A DNA stretch of 64,000 bases from Lepas anatifera (GCA_034440635.1 JAOTON010001677.1:62001-126000); one strand, 5' to 3'. Positions 1-11,262 are shown, numbered from the stretch's first letter. The notes: a model not told the origin generated them from the letters alone. Numbers and translations: made by a program.

Positions 1-2680
1 AATCAGATCAGTGGTCCCCGACCAGCTCGGGCCCCAGATTAGCTCGGGAATACCAGATCAAGTCAGGAGGCACTTAATCAGCTCAGGAACCCCATACCAT
101 CTCAGGGGCCCTCACCAGCCCCTGTGGGCCCAGCTCAGCTCAGGGCCTGGGAGCTGCTCAGGAAATCACGTAATCAACCCAGGAGGCCCGGGTCAGCTTA
201 CAGGGCACCGCATTAGCCATGGAGCACCAGACTAGCTCAGAGGGAATCAGATGGGCTCAGGAGACACAATGATGACTCAGGAGGCACCAGATCGACTCAG
301 GGGGTAATAGTTAAGTTCAGGGGGCAGTATATCTGCTCAAGGTGCACCAGATCGATCAGCTCAGGGGGCAAGTTCAAGTCAGGGGTACTAAATCAGCTCA
401 GGGATCCCTCACCAGCTCGGGGCCCAATCAGTTCAAAAGCCCCAGAGCTGTTCATCAGGGGACACCAGATGCCCATAGGGCACCAGATCAGCTTCGGGTA
501 CAAAGAATCAGATCAGTGGTCCCCGGCCAGCTCGGGAATACCAGATCAAGTCAAGAGGCACTTAATCAGCTCAGGAGCCCCATACCATCTCAGGGGCCCT
601 CATCAGCCTCTGTGGGCCCAGCTCAGCTCAGGACTTTAGAGCTGCTCATGAAATCACGTAAGGAGGCCCAGGTCAGCTGAAAGGGCACCAGATTAGCTCA
701 GGGGCACCAAACTAGTTCAGAGGGCATCAGATGGACTCAGGAGGCACCAGATCGAATCAGGGGCATTAGTGCAGCTCAGGTGACATCAGATCGATCCGCT
801 CGGGGGGCCCAGATCAGCTCCCAGCCCCCAGGCTATGACAGGGGCCTAAATCAGCTCAGGGAGCAACATAACAGCTCAGGGAACACAAGATGGGCTCAGG
901 GCCCACCAAACCAGCTCAGAGGGCACCAGACCATCTAAGGAGACCTTAATAATCAGCTGAGGGAGGACCTAGTCAGCTGAAGAGGCACCATATTGACTTA
1001 GGATACAGTAGATCAACTTGGGAAGGCACGAGATCAGCTCGGGGGCACGAATCAGCTCCAGGGGCACTATATTAGCTATTAGGGCATCAAGCAAGCTCGG
1101 AGGCATTAGACTAACTCAGAGGGCATTATATAGGTTCAGGAGGCACAATTATTTGCTCAGTGGGGCACTCGATTTACTCAGGGGCACCAGATCAGCTTAG
1201 AGGGCAAGTAATCAGCTCAAGGGGCCAAGACCAGCTGAGAGGCCACGAGATGAGCTCAAGGGGAACCAGATTAGCTTCACCCGTACAATTATTGGCGACG
1301 ATGAGGCATTAGGTGGACACCTACGGTGCCCATACTCTTCCCGGGTGCTTGGAAAGGCGACAGAATGCCATAGCTGACCGAAAAAGGTATTAAATTGTCC
1401 AAAAAATCGCTACATGCGGCCCAGTTACATTTCGTTTCAACGGCGTAGGGCACTAAATTTCGAGCGGCACGGCCCAAATTGGGTACACCACCTGGACATC
1501 AAAAGGGCACCCCGGCAGTGATGGGGGCACGTGCCCCCTGTGCCCCCTGGCTGCACCCCTGGACCGTAGATAAACTCCGGGAGGCATTAAATAAGCTCAG
1601 GGGGCCCCAATCAGCTCAAGGGGCACTAAAACAGCTAATAGGGCACCAGGCAAGCTCGGAGGCATCAGACTAACTCAAAGAGTATTATATAGGTTCAGAA
1701 GGCTCAATTATTTTCTCAGGGGGGCACCAGTTTGACTACAAGGGCACCAGATCAGCTCAGAGGGCACATGATTAGCTCCAGGGGGTACCAGATGAGCTCC
1801 GCTCGTACGATTATTGGCGACGATGAGGCATTATCCGGAAACGGATTATGTGCCCATACTCTTCCCGGGTGCTTGGAAAGGCGACAGAATTCCCTAGCTG
1901 ACCAAAAGAGGCACTTAATTATCAAACAATAGTTGAAATCGCTAAATGTACTCTAGTTCCATCTAGGTTCAACGGCCTAAGGCACTAAATTTCGAGCGGC
2001 ATGGCCTAAACGGGGTACACCACCTGGCAATCAAAAGGGCACCCGGCACCGATGGGGGCACATGCCCCCTGTGCCCCCTGGCTGCGCCCCTGGACAGTAA
2101 ACTCCGGGAGGCATTTAATAAGTTCAGGGGCCCCGGATCAGCGCAAGGGACACTAAAACAGCTAATAGGACACCAGGCAAGCTCGGAGGCATCAGACTAA
2201 CTCAGAGGGCATTATATAGGTTCAGAATGCACAATTATTTTCTCAGGGGGGGCACCAAATTGACTACGAGGGCATCAGATCAGCTCAGGGGGCATATGAT
2301 CAGCTCCAGGGGCCAACACCAGCGCTCAGGGGGCACCAGATGAGCTCAAGGGGCACCAGATTAGCTCCGCCCGTACGATTATTGGCGACGATGAGGCATT
2401 TTCTGGAAACAGATTATGTGCCTATACTCCTCCCGGGTGCCTGGAAAGGCGACAGAATGCCCTAACTGACCAAAAAAGGCACTTAATTGTCAAACAATAG
2501 TTTAAATCGCTAAATGCAGTCTAGTTCCATCTAGGCTCAACGGCGTAGGGCACTAAAATTCGAGCAGCACGGCCCAAATAGGGTACACCACCTGACAATC
2601 AAAAGGGCACCCCGGCACCGATGGGGGGGCACGTGCCCCCTGTGCCCCCCCCTGGCTGCGCCCCTGACCACGGGAGAAGA
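1..2680. repeat. Degenerate ~20 bp minisatellite with a higher-order module
   Basis: The stretch is built from diverged copies of a ~20 bp unit close to GGGGCACCAGATCAGCTCAG, often with indels. From about 1280 a longer module is interleaved. It begins near the text attggcgacgatgaggcatt, seen at 1291, 1813 and 2381, and ends in a C-rich tract of the form gtgccccctggctgc. The three modules are therefore spaced 522 and 568 bp. Open frames inside it are chance products of the repeat and have no coding character. The array ends near 2670 in ordinary sequence; its left end is outside the window. Confidence 0.9.
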
Positions 2681-2689
2681 AAAAACAAG

Positions 2690-3683
2690 GTGATGACCAT
2701 GATCTCACTAGCTAAAAATACGATACAATCATATTTCCATCAAAGTACAAATATGTAGGTACAATCAATCCAAGTACAGTACAAGGATAGGCTGGACAGC
2801 AAGGGGAGAAGCGGGACAACTTGTCCCAGTTCTCCCCAACCCGCCATTTTTCAGAATTGCGATGTAAGCAAAATTAAAACCCCTTTCGTTGTTCGAAGCT
2901 GGGACAGATCGATGGAGAATGCGACACCAACTTTATTGCACCAAAATAAAGAACTTTTCGGTTGCATATTTAAGAGAACATCCAGTCAAGAAAACGTAAG
3001 AATTAACTTTTAAGGAGCACTCACCTCTCGCTTCCAGCACCCACCATGTGCAGCGGCACGTATAGTGCGGAAATCAGCTGAAAATTATATTTTTGGCTCA
3101 CTCGTGGATTAAAAAATGGGGGTGTCCCACTTCTCCTGCGTCCCAGTTCTCATCACTCTCTCCTACCTGTACGAGTCGTGATCAATCCTCTGAATGCGGA
3201 ACTGCGGTGGGTAGTTCAAGCTCAGAATTGAAGCAGAAAGGAAATGGCGCGATTCCACCCACGTGTTAACTGTAGTAAAAACATACCTTCCTCCATCATA
3301 GAAACACACCTTAACAAAAATCAGAAGAATAAATACCTTTATCTAGGGTAGTTTAATCATTCAAGAACTTGTTTTAATCTATTGGCAGGATTGTTTCACC
3401 ACAGGAGAGTGAAACTATTCTTGGGGCAGTTTGTGAGTTCCATAGAAATACTCTGAGGTGATACATTTACACCTTTAATTTTCAGTAAGAATGGAACTGC
3501 ACTGTGCTAAAATGAAATAGTGATTAATTTACCACATGCGAGTAATATTATACCTTTTCTTCTAATATTAAGCTGGATGTCGGAATATATTTACCAAGAA
3601 TTTTAAACAAATTCTTGATAATGGGGTAATTTTAGGAGCAGACAAATTGAAATTCTACGCTTGAGGTGTTGTTTTTTTCAGTG
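2690..3683. other. Intergenic, no recognised feature
   Basis: AT-rich sequence without a convincing reading frame. Short C/T-rich segments near 2800-2850 and 3120-3160 resemble each other in opposite orientation (both contain a version of tcccagttctc), so an old inverted-repeat element is possible. I could not define its ends. Confidence 0.4.
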
Positions 3684-3951
3684 CACTACCATACTTGAAA
3701 CGCTTCAAGGGCTTTGATTGGCTGATGCTCATCGTGACGTCAGCATATGTCGTCACACCAGTAGCTCACAACAATGGCCGCCGGTGACGGGGGGCTGAGG
3801 GGGGCTGGGGTCAGGTAGGTTTTAGTTTTTTTCTACGGAAATATCGAGTTCCAAGACAAATGAAATATGGAGTACCGGGTTTTCCGACCTGCTTTACAAC
3901 TTGGCTATCTCAGTTAAAATCACGTTGTGAAGGTGCCACATTCCCTTTAAA
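3684..3951. mobile_element. TTAA MITE-like unit, partial left copy
   Basis: This 267 bp segment is nearly identical to 4136-4401, running from cactaccatacttg to cattccctttaa. It looks like the right half of the same element as the downstream copy, ending at a TTAA (3948-3951). It contains a TGACGTCA motif and an open stretch that reads the same in both copies and is not recognisable as protein. No matching left end is seen upstream, so it is probably truncated. Confidence 0.6.
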
Positions 3952-4401
3952 GGAAATGTGGCACCTTGGTCGAATCCTGGAATTTAGTGTTATTAGGCGT
4001 ACTTTTAGTAAAAAAAATGAAACCACTCATGATTTCTCTAAAAATGTACAATTAGCTCAATATTTGCTTTTTAAAAATACTCCCCTAGAAAAAGAAATAA
4101 ATATCAGCCTGTGGATGATGTCACGATCTGGCAACCACTACCATACTTGAAACGCTTCAAGGGATTCGATTGGCTGATGCTCATCGTGACGTCAGCATAT
4201 GTCGTCACACCAGTAGCTCACAACAATGGCCGCCGGCGACGGGGGGCTGAGGGGGCTGGTGTCAGGTAGGTTTTAGCTTTCTTCTACGGAAATATCGAGT
4301 TCCAAGACAAATGAAATATGGAGTACCGGGTTTTCCGACCTGCTTTACAACTTGGCTATCTCATTTAAAATCACGTTGTGAAGGTGCCACATTCCCTTTA
4401 A
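3948..4401. mobile_element. TTAA-flanked MITE, complete copy
   Basis: The unit runs from TTAA followed by aggaaatgtggcacctt to aaggtgccacattccct followed by TTAA. This gives ~17 bp terminal inverted repeats with one mismatch and a TTAA target duplication. Length is about 450 bp with no transposase. TTAA targets are used by piggyBac and Kolobok transposases; the ends do not start with the CCC of piggyBac, so a Kolobok-like helper is the better guess, but this is not proved. Its left TTAA is shared with the end of the partial copy to the left, making a tail-to-head dimer. Confidence 0.65.
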
Positions 4402-5690
4402 GTCCAGCAAGCCCGCTACAAGAGCGGCTGTCCCCGTGGCTAGGAATGAGTATGACCTGGGTGTCGCCTTCCCGTCGATGCACATGTTCCGCCCCGCCAA
4501 AAAGCTGTCCACTCTGTCTAGCACGGTTGGGATGCTACGATACTGCAGCAGCCAGAGGCAAACCAGGAAAGGAGTCCGGTCAGATCAGGCTTCTAGGGAG
4601 GTGGCAAAAATTTTAACCGCAAAGTGGTACCATGACACGCTTCCCTGCGTCAGCTTCGAGACCTTTGTACACTGGCTGGTGAAGCTGTACCAGGAGGTCC
4701 TCCTCGGTAGTCGAGACATAAGAAGGACGGACGGAAAAAACAGGAAGAGCGTGGAGCGATACAAGGAGCTTGTTTCGGAGAAGGATAACCTCTACGACAT
4801 CATCGAGGAGGACGAAACAAAGAGGAAGGGGAAGCAGCAGGAGTGGGGGGTGAGCGTGGGCAACATGAAGGAAATCTACTTGGTGGACATGAGGAATTAC
4901 AGGAAGATGGAGTGCGGTGGCTCAGTGGATCCAGTTTGGTACCCGGTGGTCATGAAGAAGAGGCGGCAGAAGGAGGTGGAGGAGAGAAACATGGAGGACA
5001 TGTCTAGGCAGTTTCAATTCAGGCCGCTCTCTGAGATAGAAGAACTTTTGGATGAAGAGGGGGAAGTCCAGTGAGAGCGGTAGGAGTGGTAACAGTGACG
5101 ATGAAGATGATGTCATTTCTGAAGATGTTGAAAAAGAAAGGAACGTAGAAGTTACCGATGATACAAACCATTTAGGAAAAAACTGGGTTTACAGAGAATG
5201 TTGATGACCAGGATGACGCCATGCCCCCCACATACAGGCATGTGAGGCTCAGTGAAAGAAAGGTAAGGGATAAGGGGTAAGAGTCTGCACAACTCTAGCG
5301 AATCGGAGTGGTGAGGGGCTCTTGCTTACTGAATCGGTCAAAGCTGTCGTAGAGGTGGCCAACTCTTGAATTGGCAGGACCTGGAACGTCCCAGGAGATG
5401 ATGCTCAAAGCTTTGACGTGGACACAATGCCCCACGTAAAAAATAGGGAGATTTTGAACATGCTGGAGGCCGAGTCCTTGGACCTACGGGTGGACAGGAT
5501 GGCGCCGGGCAAAGTGGAGGGGAGAACCCTCACCCACTACACCGACTCAAGTACGAAGCAGGGATGTCTCATGGTGCTGCCCGGCGAGCGTATGGAAAGG
5601 CAATTGCTGGACTACAGAATATTCCAGGAGTGATATTGACACTCCCTCCCTGCCTGATGCACAATTTAAAGTTATAGGAGTTCAATAAAT
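4402..5690 (+). pseudogene. Hypothetical protein gene, frameshifted, family unknown
   Basis: An open frame starts directly at the MITE edge (4402) and runs to 5074 as a charged protein ending in an Lys/Glu-rich coiled-coil-like segment (…EEERN…IEELLDEEGE). At a G5 run near 5058 the reading continues in another frame as a Ser/Asp/Glu-rich linker (GRSGNSDDEDD) to about 5180. At an A6 run it moves again to about 5280, where AAAG|GTAAGG could be a splice donor. A second piece at 5418-5633 (DTMPHVKNREILNMLEAESL onward) could be the next exon and is followed by an AATAAA at 5684-5689. I do not recognise the family. The frameshifts sit in homopolymers, so decay and sequence error are both possible. 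The true 5' part is missing, perhaps displaced by the MITE. Confidence 0.5.
5684..5689 (+). terminator. Polyadenylation signal AATAAA
   Basis: A canonical hexamer about 50 bp after the last stop of the hypothetical gene, consistent with its transcript end. Confidence 0.4.
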
Positions 5691-6516
5691 CTGGAAATAT
5701 GATCATTTACTTCAGCGTTTATTGGCTAGCTGACTACTCTACCAAAGTGGTCAGTTGCATGCTAAGCTGAGTTTGCCACAGAACTTTGGTCCAAGGTGCC
5801 AGGGTTTTAAAATTAAGTTAGCGAGCTCAAACTTTCACAATGTTTATGTATATATACAAATATAATTTTACCAGGTTTGTGGGAATTCTAAAAAAATATT
5901 CGATTATCACCCCACCCTACCTATGTTCGGAAGAAAGTGAGACGTAGTGGCTCAGCCGAACCCGTACTTTGACAAGACATGTAATGACGACCAGGTATAT
6001 TGTGCTTCTCTGTCTAGTGGTGTACGCAAATTGTGCTTGTCCATATTTTTCTTCAGATGGAGCTGCTCATTGGTCGATCACCTCACTGGATCATTAGGAA
6101 TGGAGCAGAAGAAAGAGACAGGCAAAGTGCAAGATCAGGTTGCACGATTTGCTTGGGTGGATTAGCATTTCGTGAGATATAAGCGATTCCCCAAAACACC
6201 TCGAAAGTGGTGTGATTGAAAGCGCAGTAGTCTGATAGAAGAAAGAGAGCCATAGCCCTCCAAAGGATAACATTTGCGAATTTCTCCGCAGAGGTCCTCC
6301 CGTAAATTGGAATTCAGAAAAAACGCTGCAAAAAATGTGTGAATGAATAAACGACGCTCCTCTTCCTGAAAGTCCAATGAATTTTAAATCATACAGGAAA
6401 AGAAAATAAATTATACCACCCGCCGTTGGAGCTTGCATGTCTCACTCCACTTCCGTCAGCAGTATTTTCCACCCTAGGAAATCAAGACGCGCCGGTTCAC
6501 TGCCTCCATCTTGGGG
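5691..6516. other. Intergenic, no recognised feature
   Basis: AT-rich. Open frames of 70-110 codons occur on both strands (for example 6094-6438 minus) but have no recognisable domain and overlap each other. Confidence 0.4.
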
Positions 6517-6699
6517 AATGGGTGACTCAGTGGATAGCGCGTCTGTCTGCTAATCCCCGGTCCCGGGTTCAAGTCCCGCTGGAGCCTCTGAATAAGTCGA
6601 TCTAATCTCCCAAATGCCTCCCAACGGGATGAGAATTGGTAACGCCATATAACCCTCACGGTTGGTGCATCGTTAAAACCCAGCATTTATTATTATCAT
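6517..6699 (+). mobile_element. tRNA-derived SINE, copy 1
   Basis: The head has an A-box-like tgactcagtggat (about 6523-6535) and a B-box ggttcaagtcc (6566-6576), the internal RNA polymerase III promoter inherited from a tRNA. The body (gcctctgaataagtcgatc, then a segment reading catataaccctcacgg) is shared with the copy at 43567-43730. It ends in a short attattatcat tail. A free-standing tRNA is unlikely because the cloverleaf 3' half is absent and the shared body continues past it. Confidence 0.8.
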
Positions 6700-8708
6700 A
6701 CTCCTTCCCTTTTGCACTCAGCAGAATTCCCGCCCAGTCGCCCCTCCCACATTTGAGTTCTGGATCTGCCTGTAAATACAATGGGCTGTCAAAAGCAAGG
6801 GGGCCCAAGGGAATGCTCGTTCCAAACTTGTGACAATGGTCCGATTATTTTCGACTTCTCTGTCGCTTATCAACGTGGACTCATGCAAGCGTTCCCAAAT
6901 TCATGACAAGAAAAATATTCAGATAATTATTTTAGCCCTTATTTGGCAGCGCACCCTGAGTCCGACACTTTTAATTGTTCTTTTGGGCATTTTAGGTCAC
7001 TGAACCGATCGTACATCAAGCAGCGGTCTTTACGCTGAGAAATGATTTCAGGTTTTAAAGGTTTTATTCGTGCCTCTTTGGGTTTTAGCAGGGTTTTTTC
7101 TGTACACCTTACTCTGGATAATGTATCTTGAAAATAATCATTTTGTGCATTGCATTCGTCGACACATTTTTATCTCATGTAACTTGAGCTGTCGTTGGGT
7201 CTTGTATACCCATTGCTCACAAGACCTCAATAACTAAAAAAAACAAAACAAAAAAACGAACATCACCAAATAAAATATCAAACAAAAAAAAAAACGTTGA
7301 CCTTATCTCCCAGCGTCCCAACTCATCCCCGCGTCAGCGCTGGACAGGAGTGAGATCCATCTTTTTCCCACCCTTCCTTCCCCGCCCCTGAAAAATCCGT
7401 AGCGATGTCTCAGCACGCATTTAGTAAATTTGCACCTCTAGCAAAGAATCCCTTTTATACGAGAAGTTGGCAGAAGTCCTAAGCAGTTCTAGTCCCATGA
7501 TTGGGCTTCATGACCCGAAAAAAATAAAACAAGTCCTAGTTGGGACCGTCAGCACCAGTGGTAATAAAGAGCAGTTTCCAGAACTCTGATTTGTATTTCC
7601 AGTCGATGGGAACTTCTGTGCAATACTATTCCACCTCTGGCCCATTAATTTATTCGCATGCTACACATGCAATTAAAGCACCCTGGTACACCCTGGTCCT
7701 TACCAGAGCTATTTAACACGCACGCTTAAATTCGAATGCTCGGACTGTGTGTCGTCGTGTTCCGCCTCCATTCACTCGCCCTGGGTTCGTTCTTGCTTGG
7801 TAAATACATAGTAAACCCGTCAAACGTGTAAATGCACACATTATTACAAAAGATGATTAAAGCTAAAAATAATTCCTCTGCGATTGACCATTTATTTTGT
7901 GCTACGCTCTGATCCTGTTTATGTTACTTTAATGCAGTATGCAAATGTGATTGCTAAAATATGCAAATTAACGCATATACCCCAAACATTACTTCCCAAA
8001 TACCTACCCTTCCCAGAACCAATTAACGCAATTATTTGAAATAGACAGTTGCTTCTCCCTGATGCTTAAATATTTTTTTATTAATGAAGTGAATAGCGCG
8101 CTACTATATGTACCATAATTGAGCCTCCATTCACGCTCCGATATCTTGTTCTTCTAAGTCCGGAGCGAATGAATTGTTTGCCAGACATACTCCGCTGAGT
8201 TACGTCTATGCCTCAGTTATTCTGCGTGAAAATCGACATTGCCATCAACTGATCTCAGGGAAAGTCTGTTGGGTAGCCTGGTGGATGTCTGAGACGCGGC
8301 AAAGAAGCGAGCGTGGCGTGGGAGTGTATCATTTCTGTGCTTATCAGATGTGGACAGAGGCGGGGAGGCATACAACTGTCTAGTCCGGATGCCAAATCTC
8401 TCTTTTATGGAAGATGTCCGGAGTGGCGGTAGGTCTGGTTCAGCTTGGACGCACGACGCTCGTGATGGAAAACACTACACCATGACTCAGACAGCTGTTT
8501 ATTCTTCTTAAGCGTTCTGTTTAGTTACAACATGTTACTTTAAAGTTAAGCGCATCAGTGAGAGGGACGTTATTTTCTCAACGTTTCCTTCAGCCAAACT
8601 ACCTGGAGTTGCAGACGTGCTCAGCTCGTGTTTAGAAATCCCTTCAAACAATCATAGTTGACCATCTCGCCAGCAGTGGCGCGCTTTGTTTGTTTTTCTC
8701 AGGCGATG
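6700..8708. other. Intergenic; A-rich tract that may be an old LINE/SINE tail
   Basis: No gene recognised. Around 7180-7300 the text cgttgggtcttgtataccc is followed by two A-rich tracts (aaaaaaaacaaaac and a 12-A run). This looks like the 3' tail of a retroposed element. 7660-8100 is AT-rich and featureless. Confidence 0.35.
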
Positions 8709-8782
8709 CCAGATAGATCTATCTGGCAGCGGTCGGCAGGTGACGCCGGAGGGCACACCCCCGGCACCTGCCGACCGCTGCC
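8709..8782. repeat. 18 bp palindrome fused to an 18 bp perfect hairpin
   Basis: CCAGATAGATCTATCTGG (8709-8726) is a perfect palindrome. Overlapping it, GGCAGCGGTCGGCAGGTG (8725-8742) pairs perfectly with CACCTGCCGACCGCTGCC (8765-8782) across a 22 nt loop that is itself GC-rich. The stem could fold as RNA or extrude as DNA. No function is assigned. Confidence 0.85.
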
Positions 8783-9186
8783 GCCTCCGGTGCCGTCGCT
8801 GCCATTATCCGGATGTCATCTCCCCGGTCGAGTGAGAGTTGAACAATACATGTGGGTCGGCCACTTTTTCTCCCTCCAGCCGGCTCCCACCGGCCGGTGA
8901 TGGCGTTTTTCAGAGGGCCCGGGCAGTTCGAGCGGCCACTGCACCGCTCGCTGACTGTGGGTGAATATACAGCTGCACGAAACGAAATGGTGCGCAACAG
9001 GGTATATAGGGGCGCTACTTTGATGCTTTATAAGAAGACAGTAACATAGTGCAAATATTTGCTTTAGACTTTCTGGACCATAGCATATTTGATTTCCATA
9101 TTAATACTCGAATGTGTTTTCACAAATTCCATCTCAGTTATCTTGAAAGTTGCATTATCCCTTGCCCCGGGGGCGGGTACGAGCCA
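8783..9186. other. Intergenic, no recognised feature
   Basis: Moderately GC-rich to 8950, then AT-rich. No supported gene. Confidence 0.35.
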
Positions 9187-10353
9187 CCTTCGCCCTGGTG
9201 GGGGGGGCTAAAAAGATCCCCCCACGATCTCAAAAACTAAGAGAGCTAGAAAAAGCGCAAAACGGCAATCGAAAGCTCTTCGAAAATGATATCGGAAATA
9301 CTTCGGTCATTTTTCTTGTCAGGTCAATATCAAGGTCACCAGAGGTCAAAATAGGTCAAAATCGCTAATATGAGGTGTACTAAGAAAACCTCATATATCT
9401 CAGAAACTATGATAGCTAGAAACATTTTTCTAACACCATTCGAAAGCTCTTGAGATGCGCTTTCATTACAATGGCATTCGTTTTCGTGTCAGGTCAACGC
9501 CTAGGGAGCTACAGGTCACTAAATATGGGGCATATTCTTGGGAATGTCCATAGCCACCCATGCATAAAGGCGTTTACTTTTTCGCTAATAGCTTCCAAAC
9601 CAAACAAGATATAGCCATAGTTTATGCACCATTGTAATCCTCTCGTCAATACGAATCGAATGATATATGATATTGCTATGCCAGGTCAAATTTAAGAATT
9701 TGACCTGACCCAGGTCAGCGGTCTGACCCAACTTGACCTAGTATAGTCATGATGTATATCATTTGACTTCCAGTGACTATACAAACACTCTGGTGACAAA
9801 ATAAAAGCTCTATCTTAGTTAATTCAAAATTTATAGAGAAAAACACCAAAAAATGCTTATTTGACCTAAGGTGACCTTTTAAAGGTCACAAGTCAAAAAT
9901 TTTGGTATCAGCTTCAGAAATGGGCTAAGAGCAAGTCACAACCGATGTTTGAAGTTGATTTCATTCATACTTACTGAGAAAAGCTCATTTCGTGATTTTC
10001 CCCATGTATTGACAATGGAGAAGTCATGCTCTGCACATGACCTTAGGTCACCAATATAAAAATCCCGGAGCAAATGTTGTAGCTCCTGGTGGGCCCAATA
10101 TGTGGTATGAGTTTCAACTTGATCGATTAACCCTTCTTTTAGTTATGCGGTCCTAAGTATTTTTGAGGTGAGGTCACTTCACCGGGCCTGGTGACCTGAC
10201 CTGATATGACCTTGAGCCAAAATTTTCAGGAAAGATGTAAAAATAATGAAGAAACAGCTAGACCAAGTTTGGCGGCGCTGCGCGCCGCCGTTTTTTGGTC
10301 ACTTCGGAAAAACCCGAGGGGGGTCTAAAAGACCCCCACCCGGGCGAAGGTTA
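9187..10353. mobile_element. AGGTCA-rich DNA element, family A
   Basis: The left end accttcgccctggtgggg and the right end, read in reverse (accttcgcccgggtgggg), form imperfect inverted repeats. Each is followed by a G/C hairpin with TCTAAAAGA-like core. The interior is full of AGGTCA/TGACCT hexamers and contains a partial internal duplication (about 9226-9310 versus 9399-9500, both with cgaaagctctt and tgtcaggtcaa). Blocks such as tgtcaggtcaatat are shared with the elements at 30720 and 63391, so it belongs to the same wider group. There is no transposase. A GGCGGCGCTGCGCGCCGCC hairpin lies at about 10271-10289. Confidence 0.65.
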
Positions 10354-10463
10354 TAGCATGAACCAGTTATCAAAATGTCGGCTTTGTGCCCTATCGACCT
10401 TGGGCTTTCTCCGGGGAAGAAGCTAGGCATCTTTACTTTCAGCCTTGAAGGATACAACTCTAA

Positions 10464-10802
10464 ATCATTCTCGACAGCGACGTCCCGGTGTTCCTTATAA
10501 TAACTGGTGTCCAGGAGCTGATAAAGGGTGCCCAGTACGACATGTTCCGAGACCAGTTTCCCAATCAGGTTAACCTCGGTGATACCGGTGACAGCGGCTG
10601 GATGTCTAAAACCTATTTGATGTCCAACCAGATCACCGTGACACTGACTCGGCTTCATCGCTGCATAGACGCACATCACTCACTGGTACCTGCTCCAAAC
10701 GTCAGACTCGCCAGTGTTGTGCGATGGCTGGCGCGTCAGGCGCCGCCGATTCAGTTCACAATACGCCTCATACTGTGTTTATTTGCCAGACCGGCTGCGT
10801 AG
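10464..10802 (+). CDS. Orphan reading frame, possible exon remnant, unknown
   Basis: After a stop at 10461-10463 the frame is open to 10802. The first ~65 residues (containing VPVFLIITGVQELIKGAQYD and, further on, GDTGDSGWMSKTYLMSNQ) have a balanced, protein-like composition and G/C-rich third codon positions. The last ~35 residues look less coding. There is no good start codon (the first start-like codon is GTG at 10488), so it would be an internal exon or gene fragment. I do not recognise the family. The antisense frame 10299-10679 is also open, which weakens the case. Confidence 0.35.
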   Translation: MILDSDVPVFLIITGVQELIKGAQYDMFRDQFPNQVNLGDTGDSGWMSKTYLMSNQITVTLTRLHRCIDAHHSLVPAPNVRLASVVRWLARQAPPIQFTIRLILCLFARPAA

Positions 10803-10888
10803 ACACGCTGCTTCCTACCTGGATTGTCATCTAATAATGGTGGATAGTAGGTATGCTCTTAGCACTAGATAGTTAATAAATATTTCCT

Positions 10889-10936
10889 TTAGGTTTTCAA
10901 AGACTGATATTTCGCCTTCGAGGCTTCGTTGGAGTG
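10889..10936. repeat. Left arm of an inverted repeat split by the LINE
   Basis: Read in reverse, these 48 bases match 15450-15497 at about 41 positions. Both carry gaaatatcagtcttt preceded by a small stem (gcctcgaaggc here). The arm belongs to a short element of about 0.4 kb that existed before the LINE inserted next to its right arm. Confidence 0.7.
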
Positions 10937-11262
10937 CACACTGACGGACCCGACGGGGGGGGGGGCAAAGGGACCGTGGCCCCTTCCAAAGTCTAAATTA
11001 GTATCTTCTCCCAAAGGACCAAACTTTGGTCGCTTATCTCTTAAAATACTATGTTTTCGCGATTTCTTATCGATTTGGCACCCTCCAAAACGTTCGTTTG
11101 GCCCCTCGAAAAGTTACTCTTTAATCCGCCAAAGGGAGTAAATAAATAAAACAACACGAAAGCACACAACCATTTTTTTCAGGAAACGAATTGAGATCAT
11201 ACGTGAGGAAAGATGTTCATGTATCCAGTTTTAATTGAGTGGTCGTGTGCTTTCACGTTGTT
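10937..11262. other. Interior of the older inverted-repeat element
   Basis: About 330 bp between the left arm and the LINE target site. A G-run (about 10955-10965) and no supported gene. The start codon at 11213 that opens onto the LINE frame lies here and is flanking DNA, not part of the LINE. Confidence 0.4.

Noticed and set aside
1..2680. CRISPR array
   Set aside because: Units are degenerate and adjoining, with no unique spacers of even length, and the genome is eukaryotic.
3684..4401. LTR pair of a small retroelement
   Set aside because: The direct repeats are explained by one full and one partial TTAA MITE with inverted ends; no PBS or PPT between them.
6523..6600. Stand-alone tRNA gene
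   Set aside because: Only A- and B-box-like parts are present, no full cloverleaf, and the following body is shared with a second copy; a SINE explains it better.
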